Source of the DNA: an uncultured Porphyromonadaceae bacterium
Lineage (GTDB): Bacteria > Bacteroidota > Bacteroidia > Bacteroidales > Muribaculaceae
Direction: 5' to 3'
NCBI GenBank assembly: GCA_938027385.1
Contig: CALJBF010000070.1
Span: 1-12,355, forward strand
Length of the DNA stretch: 12,355 bases
Each line of letters begins with the position of its first letter. The stretch's first letter is position 1. The notes under the pieces are model-generated. The model was not told the DNA's origin, ran no database searches, and saw nothing but the letters and a program-made list of their open reading frames with translations. The position numbers and the translations under genes were made by a program. Positions 7,091 to 12,355 of this stretch are shown here, one piece after another.

Positions 7091-7122
7091 CAAATATATC
7101 CATCATATTCCAGTTTTGCAAA
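7091..7122 (-). promoter_or_regulatory. Perfect-consensus promoter of the tracrRNA
   Basis: The minus strand reads TTTG (7122-7119), exactly 20 nt, then TATATTTG (7098-7091). Both boxes and the spacing match the Bacteroidetes primary sigma consensus without deviation. The start is expected around 7085-7087, so the RNA begins directly with the pairing segment. The -7 box lies inside the stretch that aligns with the 3' third of the repeat. Confidence 0.82.
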
Positions 7123-7144
7123 TATTATTTCTTATTTTTGCAAA
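7115..7144. repeat. Two identical TTTGCAAA palindromes 22 bp apart in the tracrRNA-cas9 divergent promoter
   Basis: TTTGCAAA occurs at 7115-7122 and again at 7137-7144 (start to start 22 bp, about two helical turns), within the longer direct repeat TTTTGCAAA. The first supplies the tracrRNA -33 box; the second supplies the TTTG of the cas9 -7 box. They may be only promoter elements, or a paired operator. Confidence 0.5.
7133..7140 (+). promoter_or_regulatory. Likely -7 box of the cas9-cas1-cas2 operon promoter
   Basis: TATTTTTG matches TAnnTTTG exactly and predicts a start near 7145, giving a 5' leader of about 78 nt before the cas9 ATG. The only nearby TTTG upstream (7115-7118) is 14 nt away rather than 19-21, so the -33 region is weak and the promoter may be poor or activator-dependent. 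It lies within 15 bp of the divergent tracrRNA -33 box. Confidence 0.5.
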
Positions 7145-7154
7145 GAATCAACAC

Positions 7155-7195
7155 AGTCATCAAAAGCACACCCGGAAACACTGCTTGATGTGACT
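7155..7195 (+). promoter_or_regulatory. Stem-loop in the cas9 5' untranslated leader
   Basis: Inverted segments AGT/ACT, CATCAA/TTGATG (7158-7163 with 7185-7190) and GCA/TGC (7166-7168 with 7182-7184) can pair as a 12-bp stem. The stem is interrupted by two 2-nt bulges and capped by a 13-nt loop. It begins about 10 nt after the predicted start and ends 28 nt before the cas9 ATG. It could be an RNA control element, or at DNA level a dyad operator. Confidence 0.4.
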
Positions 7196-7223
7196 CCAAA
7201 TTCATACGCATCACACTAATATC

Positions 7224-10200
7224 ATGTCTGCCATGTCAGAAAAAACCTTAGGACTCGATCTCGGCACCAACTCGATAGGCTGGGCCATTGTGGAACGTAA
7301 TGTCGAAACCAACGACAGGAAATTGCTCCATTATGGATCTCACATTTTCCAGGAGGGTGTGGCACGCGAGAAGAATGTAGAAAAACCTGCCGTGCAGGAC
7401 CGTACCAATGCACGTGCCCTGAGGCGTCATTATGCGCGTCGCAGACTCCATAAAATCGAGCTACTAAAGGTATTGACGGCTCATGGATTCTGTCCGGCAC
7501 TCACTGACGAAGAACTTGAGAACTGGCGGCGTCACAAACGCTATCCCGTCAACCCGGAGTTCATGGAATGGCAGCGTACCGACGATAATACAGACAAGAA
7601 TCCATATCACGCCCGGCATGACGCTCTTACGCGCCGCCTGGATCTTTCACAGGTAGCAGACCGCTATCTGCTCGGGAGGGCGCTGTATCATCTGGCACAG
7701 CGGCGTGGTTTCCTCAGTAACCGCAAAGATCTCTCAAAAGAATCAGAAGGCGAGGTGAAGAAGGGAATCGATGCTCTGTCGGCTGAAATCGACGAGGCCT
7801 CCATGCGGTTCCCGGGCGAGTATTTTTACCGCCTGTATCAAAACGGAGAAAAGATACGTGACCGCTATCAGCACCGCATCACCCACGTCGAAAACGAGTT
7901 TTATGCCATCTGTGAGCGACAGGGCCTCGCGGAAGATACCGTAAAGGCTCTGCATCGCGCCATATTTTTTCAGCGCCCGCTCAAATCACAGAAAGGCGCC
8001 GTGGGGCACTGCACTTTCGAGCCAAAACGGCAACGGTGTCCGCTGTCGCATCCGGAATATGAGGAATTCAGGATGCTGCAGTTTCTCAACAATGTTAAAA
8101 TACAATGGCCTGGCACTGAGTCATTCCGTCCGTTACTCGATTCCGAGAAACAGCTGGTATATCCGCTGTTTTTCCGGAAATCAGTGATAGGGAAAGCCTC
8201 GTTCGACTTTGAGGATATCGCGAAGAAAATCGCCGGCCGCGGCAATTACACATTCCGTGACGGCGACAGCAATCTGGTGCGGTTCAATATCAGGATGGCA
8301 CAGAGTGTGCCCGCATGCCCGATCACGGCCGGTCTGAAAACGGTCTTTGGCGAAAATCCGGCCACGGCTATGCGTGACCGTTATACACACGCCGAGGGAA
8401 AATCAGACCGCGACATCATCAGCGACGTATGGCACGTGCTCGCCACTTTCGACTCTGACGACAAGCTCATGGAATGGGGAAAATCCAACCTCGCGCTCGA
8501 TGATGAGGGGGCAAAAGAGTTTGCCACCATACGGGTCCCGCAGGGATATGCGTCACTGAGTCTGAAAGCAATCCGTAAGATTGTGCCCTTCATGCGGCGT
8601 GGACTGCGTTACGATGAAGCGGCCTTTATCGCCAATATTCCGGCTGTGCTCTCACGGTGGAATGACAGGAACGAAAACGAACGCCAGAGAATCTTCGACG
8701 AGGCCTGCGCCGTAATAACGGAACATGACAGCGCCATCGACGGCTTGACCAAGCAAAGCGCATTGCGACTGTATCTTGAAGACATCCCCGATGTGAGGTT
8801 TGACAGGCTCGGCAAGCTCTATCACCCGTCGCAGATAGAACAATATCCTGATGCCACCGTAAACAGCAACGGTGAGCTGCGCCTCGGGAGTCCACGCGTA
8901 TCGGCAATCCGCAATCCGATGGCCATGCGGGCGCTGTTCCGCCTGCGCGACCTGATAAACACCCTTCTGCGTGAAAAGAAAATAGACCGCGCCACCCGGA
9001 TAAATATCGAGTTCTCGCGAATGCTCAACGACGCAAACATGCGCAAGGCCATAGAACGTTCACAGCGTGACAGGGATGCCCTGCACAAGAAATATGCCGA
9101 AGAGATCCGCCAGCTTTACCGCGAGGCGACCGACCGTGACATAGAGCCGTCGGCAACCGACATACTGAAATACACACTGTGGACAGAGCAGAATCACCGG
9201 TGTCTTTACACCGGTAAACAGATCGGTATCACCGATTTTCTCGGTGACATGCTGCGCTACGACATAGAACACACCATAGCGCGGTCGCTCGGAGGCGATA
9301 ATTCGCAGGCCAACAAAACACTTTGCGACCTCTCTTACAACCGCACCGTCAAACGTGACATTCTGCCGGCCAACCTGCCTGACAGCGAAGTGATACTGGA
9401 GAATGTGCGGCACGCCGGGTGGATAGACCGCGTAAACTCGCTTGCCGAGCAGGTTTCACGTCTGCGGGTATCAGGGTATATGACCAAGGAAACACGCGAC
9501 GCCATCATTCAGAAACGCAACTATCTGAAACTTCAGCTCGATTACTGGCGCAATAAGGTTGAGCGTTTCACGATGACCGAGGTTCCCTCAGGGTTCACAA
9601 ACCGTCAGGGAGTGGACATCGGCATAATCGGCAAATATGCGAAACTCTTCCTTGAGTCACTGTTCAAGAGCGAGAACCGTCAGGTATTTACGGTCAAGGG
9701 GGCGACGACCGCCGAATTCCGGGTGATGTGGGGCCTGCAGGATGAATACACCCGCAAAGAGCGTGTGAATCACTGCCATCACGCCATTGATGCCATAGTG
9801 ATAGCTTGCATCGGCCGCAATGAATATCACAAATGGGCCGAATACAACCGTGCGCTCGACCGTCATGAATTTGAGGGCACACCCCGGCCCCGGTTCGATA
9901 TGCCATGGTCCACGTTTGCCGCAGATGTCAAGCGTATATCAGACACACTACTTGTGGCGCATCACACCGATGACCGGCGACTGAAAGAATCGCGCAAATG
10001 TCTTCGCAAACGCGGCCGCATAGTGCGTAATGCCGACAATGAGAAGATCTACCAGCAGGGAGATACCGCTCGCGCACGTCTGCATCAGGAAACATTTTAC
10101 GGCGCCATCGAACGTGATGGAGCTGTAAAATACGTTATCCGCAAACCTTTGGCGGCGCTTGACGAGAAAGACATCGACAAGATTGTTGACCCGGCCGTCA

Positions 10201-10886
10201 GGGAAACCGTGCAGAATGCTGTCAGCGAACGCGGGTTCAAGAATCTGTGCAGTGAACCGGTGTATATGAACCTCGAAAAGGGTGTCGTCATCAAAAAAGT
10301 GAGGATATACGCACCGTCGGTAACTCAGCCCATCCACCTGAAACCGCACCGCGATCTGTCAGACAAACCGTATAAACGTGACTACCATGTAGCCAACGAC
10401 TCTAACTACTGCGTAGGGCTGTACGAGGGCGTTAACGACCGCGGAAAAACCGTGCGCTCATACCTGCTTATAAGCAATCTTGAGGCAGTAAGACTCAAAA
10501 AGTCGGGGCAGGACATTCTGCCGCTTTCAGACGACAACGGGTTGCCGTTGCGCCATACCTTGAAACCCGGGCAAATGGTTCTTCTTTACGAAAATTCTCC
10601 CCAGGAGATTTACAACGCCTCAAAAGAGGAGCTGGCAAAGCGACTGTATGAATTAAAAGGATTGTCTGCATTACGGGTCGGCAAAAATTCCTATTGCACG
10701 ATTACGATGCGCCATCATCAGGAAGCCAGACCGGCCTCAGACCTCAAATATAAAAATGGGAAATGGAAATCCGGAGAAACCTTTAGACCAGGCATCGCCA
10801 TGCTCAACACCCAGTTCAGTGCATTGGTTGAGGGTGAGGATTTCCGAATCTCATCAACGGGTGACATCCATTTCCTGCATCGGTAA
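7224..10886 (+). CDS. cas9: CRISPR-associated endonuclease Cas9, type II-C
   Basis: This 1220-residue RNA-guided DNA nuclease is the effector of the locus. RuvC-I carries Asp12 in LGLDLGTNSIGWA. The Arg-rich bridge helix covers about 60-84 (NARALRRHYARRR). An alpha-helical recognition lobe extends to about 575. RuvC-II holds Glu596 in INIEFSRM. The HNH domain (about 645-780) contains LYTGKQI, catalytic His683 in YDIEHTIARSLGG, Asn697 and Asn706. RuvC-III has HCHHAIDA with His853 and Asp856. The C-terminal ~300 residues form the wedge and PAM-interacting part, which I cannot match to a known PAM class. Every nuclease residue is present, so both strands should be cut. The length is intermediate between compact (~1000-1100) and long (~1400) Cas9s. 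The gene is followed by cas1 (one-base overlap, TAATG) and cas2 without csn2 or cas4, hence II-C. The start at 7224 is favoured; an in-frame ATG at 7233 is the alternative. Confidence 0.97.
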   Translation: MSAMSEKTLGLDLGTNSIGWAIVERNVETNDRKLLHYGSHIFQEGVAREKNVEKPAVQDRTNARALRRHYARRRLHKIELLKVLTAHGFCPALTDEELENWRRHKRYPVNPEFMEWQRTDDNTDKNPYHARHDALTRRLDLSQVADRYLLGRALYHLAQRRGFLSNRKDLSKESEGEVKKGIDALSAEIDEASMRFPGEYFYRLYQNGEKIRDRYQHRITHVENEFYAICERQGLAEDTVKALHRAIFFQRPLKSQKGAVGHCTFEPKRQRCPLSHPEYEEFRMLQFLNNVKIQWPGTESFRPLLDSEKQLVYPLFFRKSVIGKASFDFEDIAKKIAGRGNYTFRDGDSNLVRFNIRMAQSVPACPITAGLKTVFGENPATAMRDRYTHAEGKSDRDIISDVWHVLATFDSDDKLMEWGKSNLALDDEGAKEFATIRVPQGYASLSLKAIRKIVPFMRRGLRYDEAAFIANIPAVLSRWNDRNENERQRIFDEACAVITEHDSAIDGLTKQSALRLYLEDIPDVRFDRLGKLYHPSQIEQYPDATVNSNGELRLGSPRVSAIRNPMAMRALFRLRDLINTLLREKKIDRATRINIEFSRMLNDANMRKAIERSQRDRDALHKKYAEEIRQLYREATDRDIEPSATDILKYTLWTEQNHRCLYTGKQIGITDFLGDMLRYDIEHTIARSLGGDNSQANKTLCDLSYNRTVKRDILPANLPDSEVILENVRHAGWIDRVNSLAEQVSRLRVSGYMTKETRDAIIQKRNYLKLQLDYWRNKVERFTMTEVPSGFTNRQGVDIGIIGKYAKLFLESLFKSENRQVFTVKGATTAEFRVMWGLQDEYTRKERVNHCHHAIDAIVIACIGRNEYHKWAEYNRALDRHEFEGTPRPRFDMPWSTFAADVKRISDTLLVAHHTDDRRLKESRKCLRKRGRIVRNADNEKIYQQGDTARARLHQETFYGAIERDGAVKYVIRKPLAALDEKDIDKIVDPAVRETVQNAVSERGFKNLCSEPVYMNLEKGVVIKKVRIYAPSVTQPIHLKPHRDLSDKPYKRDYHVANDSNYCVGLYEGVNDRGKTVRSYLLISNLEAVRLKKSGQDILPLSDDNGLPLRHTLKPGQMVLLYENSPQEIYNASKEELAKRLYELKGLSALRVGKNSYCTITMRHHQEARPASDLKYKNGKWKSGETFRPGIAMLNTQFSALVEGEDFRISSTGDIHFLHR

Positions 10887-11767
10887 TGCTGAAACGCACA
10901 ATCATCATCACCACGCCCTGCAAACTCGGCATCCGTAACGCACAGCTGTTGATCGAGAACGAGGCCGGAACAGTTTCGACTGTTCCGGTGGAAGATCTCG
11001 GGAATGTCATTATTGAAAATCAGCAGGCACATATCACCCTACCGGCCATGAACGCGCTGATAGGGCAGAATGTCTGCGTAACCATCTGTGACAGAAAATC
11101 CATGCCGTCTGGAATGCTCTTTCCCATTGAAGGAAACTCTCTGCAGGGCGAGCGGTACCGGCTGCAGGTCGAGGCTCCGCTACCGGTAAAGAAATCATTA
11201 TGGAAACAGATTATTGAATCAAAAATCAGGAATCAGTCAATCCTGCTTGACAAGGCAGGGCTTGACAGCGGGCAGCTTAAGCCATATTACCGCAATGTAA
11301 AAAGCGGTGATTCCGATAACCGTGAAGGGGTAGCGGCCTCATTTTACTGGAAAGAGCTGTTCGGACATGAATTCCTGAGAGACCGCAACGGCTCCGCGCC
11401 GAATAATCTGCTTAACTATGGCTATGCCATATTACGTGCCGCAACCGCACGGGCTATAGTCAGTACGGGGTTATTGCCCTCGCTGGGCATACATCATAAA
11501 AGCCGGTATAATGCCTTTCCTTTGGCCGATGACCTTATGGAACCGTTTCGCCCGTGGGTCGATGAGATTGTGCTGTCGCTCATACGGGAATCATGTCATG
11601 ACCTGACTCGTGATGCAAAAAACAGACTTGTCAATGTGGTGTATGCCGATGCCTGCGTTGACGGGCGCCGTCATCCGCTGTCGATAGCCCTGACTTTACT
11701 GTGCGCCTCTGTGGTTGCAGTCATGAGCGGAGAACAGACAAAGCTGAGAACTCCGGAATTAATCTGA
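10886..11767 (+). CDS. cas1: CRISPR adaptation integrase Cas1 (type II)
   Basis: This 293-residue metal-dependent integrase inserts new spacers at the leader end of the array as a Cas1-Cas2 complex. The N-terminal beta domain includes VPVEDLGNVIIEN (33-45). The catalytic C-terminal helical domain carries Glu147 (SDNREGVAASFYW), His203 or His204 (LGIHHKSRYN) and Glu219 (ADDLMEPFRPW), the usual Glu-His-Glu metal site of type II Cas1. The length is normal for the family. The ATG shares its A with the last base of the cas9 TAA stop, so translation is very probably coupled to cas9. cas2 follows after a gap of 11 bp. The protein looks intact, suggesting the array can still acquire spacers. Confidence 0.96.
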   Translation: MLKRTIIITTPCKLGIRNAQLLIENEAGTVSTVPVEDLGNVIIENQQAHITLPAMNALIGQNVCVTICDRKSMPSGMLFPIEGNSLQGERYRLQVEAPLPVKKSLWKQIIESKIRNQSILLDKAGLDSGQLKPYYRNVKSGDSDNREGVAASFYWKELFGHEFLRDRNGSAPNNLLNYGYAILRAATARAIVSTGLLPSLGIHHKSRYNAFPLADDLMEPFRPWVDEIVLSLIRESCHDLTRDAKNRLVNVVYADACVDGRRHPLSIALTLLCASVVAVMSGEQTKLRTPELI

Positions 11768-11778
11768 ATCCCTCAACC

Positions 11779-12117
11779 ATGAGTCACATCGTACTCAACT
11801 CATACCGCATCATGTGGCTTATTGTATTTTTCGACCTGCCCGTTCAGACCAAGATTCAACGCAAACAGGCCGCTCGGTTCCGTAAGTCACTCGAGACTTT
11901 CGGATTCACGATGCTGCAGTATTCGGTATACATGCGGCATTGTCCGTCAAAAGAGAGTCTGGCGGCTCAGGTAAAAAGGATAAAACTGACAGTTCCACCT
12001 GCCGGTAAAATATCAATACTCAAAATAACCGACAAACAATACAGCGACATCATCAATTATTCCGGCAAAATGCGGGAATTACTTCCCGAAACACCTCGCC
12101 AACTGGAATTATTTTAA
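11779..12117 (+). CDS. cas2: CRISPR adaptation protein Cas2 (type II)
   Basis: This is a 112-residue ferredoxin-fold protein that dimerises to bridge two Cas1 dimers during spacer integration. The family's signature first strand is WLIVFFDLPV with its conserved Asp, followed by RFRKSLETFGFTMLQYSVYMRHC and KISILKITDKQY. The open frame extends back to 11701, overlapping cas1, but those residues (Cys- and Arg-rich) are not Cas2-like. ATG at 11779, 11 bp after the cas1 stop, gives a short MSHIVLNSYRI extension; ATG at 11812 (101 aa) would start right at the first strand and is the main alternative. The TAA at 12115-12117 abuts a consensus -7 promoter box of the leader. Confidence 0.93.
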   Translation: MSHIVLNSYRIMWLIVFFDLPVQTKIQRKQAARFRKSLETFGFTMLQYSVYMRHCPSKESLAAQVKRIKLTVPPAGKISILKITDKQYSDIINYSGKMRELLPETPRQLELF

Positions 12118-12231
12118 TATCTTTGCTAAAAATTTCTATAAGCCAACTGCCACTTCCTTGAAAGGGTCAGCGCCTTTTTATCGTTCTCACGCAACCTACC
12201 ACACTGCCATTAATCCCAATAGCTCATCAAG
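12118..12231 (+). promoter_or_regulatory. CRISPR leader with -7 box, anti-repeat segment and terminator-like hairpin
   Basis: The 114 bp between cas2 and the first repeat should be the leader, because the tracrRNA pairing shows the array is read on the plus strand. TATCTTTG (12118-12125) is a perfect -7 box, but no TTTG lies 19-21 nt upstream within cas2. It is followed by AAATTTCTATA (12130-12140), the same 11 bases found at the start of the tracrRNA; ten of them (12131-12140) complement repeat positions 13-22. The rest is unremarkable apart from the hairpin at 12161-12179. Confidence 0.6.
12161..12179 (+). terminator. Weak terminator-like hairpin within the leader
   Basis: AAAGG (12161-12165) can pair with CCTTT (12173-12177) around a 7-nt loop, with two further T's. 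It is short and its T's partly form the stem, so it may be a leaky terminator for the cas operon or an attenuator ahead of the array. Confidence 0.35.
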
Positions 12232-12355
12232 GTTGTGGTTTGATATAGAAATTACTACATTTACAACCAGATGGCGTTTATTCTGACACGCTAAGCGTTG
12301 TGGTTTGATATAGAAATTACTACATTTACAACCAATCGACAATCTCATAACGCAG
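12232..12355 (+). CRISPR. CRISPR array, first two repeats (continues beyond the window)
   Basis: Two identical 36-bp repeats lie at 12232-12267 and 12297-12332, separated by a 29-bp spacer (12268-12296); a second spacer begins at 12333 and is cut by the window end. Both repeats happen to be followed by CA, so the identity runs 38 bp and the exact repeat end is open. The repeat starts GTTGTGG and ends ACAAC, with GTTGT/ACAAC as a terminal inverted repeat. The tracrRNA anti-repeat fixes the transcribed strand as plus. Identical repeats next to the leader are consistent with the leader-proximal, recently active end. Confidence 0.97.

Noticed and set aside
11701..11778. N-terminal extension of Cas2 overlapping cas1
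   Set aside because: The 26 extra residues are not Cas2-like, and ATG codons at 11779 and 11812 both precede the conserved first strand.
12118..12231. Fourth cas gene (csn2 or cas4) or other accessory protein after cas2
   Set aside because: Only 114 bp separate cas2 from the first repeat, with no open frame of meaningful size; the locus is II-C.
12256..12263. TACATTTA within the repeat as an internal promoter, as in Neisseria type II-C arrays
   Set aside because: It matches TAnnTTT but lacks the final G, and the only TTTG in the repeat lies 13 nt upstream instead of 19-21. A per-repeat promoter is not supported by sequence.

Overview
The window looks like a chromosome segment from an uncultured-type gut Bacteroidales, plausibly Muribaculaceae or a relative; the family level is inference. 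The evidence is repeated use of the Bacteroidetes promoter pattern (TTTG-like -33 box, about 20 nt, TAnnTTTG -7 box), little use of Shine-Dalgarno sequences, and a gene set typical of the order: a secreted esterase plus GH3 glycosidase pair, a YghZ-like aldo/keto reductase, and a type II-C CRISPR-Cas locus.

Layout. Bases 1-295 hold the 3' end of an unrecognised gene in visibly AT-richer DNA. Bases 514-2213 carry two minus-strand oxidoreductase genes, each with its own promoter: an aldo/keto reductase and a small NmrA-like NAD(P)-binding protein. The second is divergent from a plus-strand HxlR-family regulator with a conserved N-terminal Cys, the usual arrangement for a redox or electrophile-responsive switch. 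A four-helix DUF4405-like membrane protein follows. Bases 3361-6893 encode a two-gene carbohydrate operon (exported esterase, then exported GH3 beta-glycosidase, overlapping by 4 bp) closed by a strong 13-bp terminator hairpin.

The right half is a complete-looking type II-C CRISPR-Cas system: cas9 (1220 aa, all RuvC and HNH catalytic residues present), cas1 (overlapping cas9 by one base) and cas2, then a leader and a 36-bp-repeat array that runs off the window. There is no csn2 or cas4. The tracrRNA is not annotated by any ORF but can be read directly. It lies on the minus strand just upstream of cas9 (about 7087 down to 7003), with a 12+5 bp anti-repeat, nexus hairpin, second hairpin, terminator with seven U's, and a perfect-consensus promoter.

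The most unusual observation is that the first ~22 bp of the tracrRNA unit (its -7 box plus the start of the anti-repeat) recur almost exactly, in inverted orientation, immediately after cas2 at the start of the leader. The cas operon is therefore bracketed by an outward-facing inverted pair. A leader transcript starting there would begin with a 10-nt anti-repeat able to pair with every repeat in the array, and it meets a weak terminator-like hairpin about 40 nt later. This could be a short tracr-like regulatory RNA, a leader attenuator, or a relic of how the tracrRNA arose.
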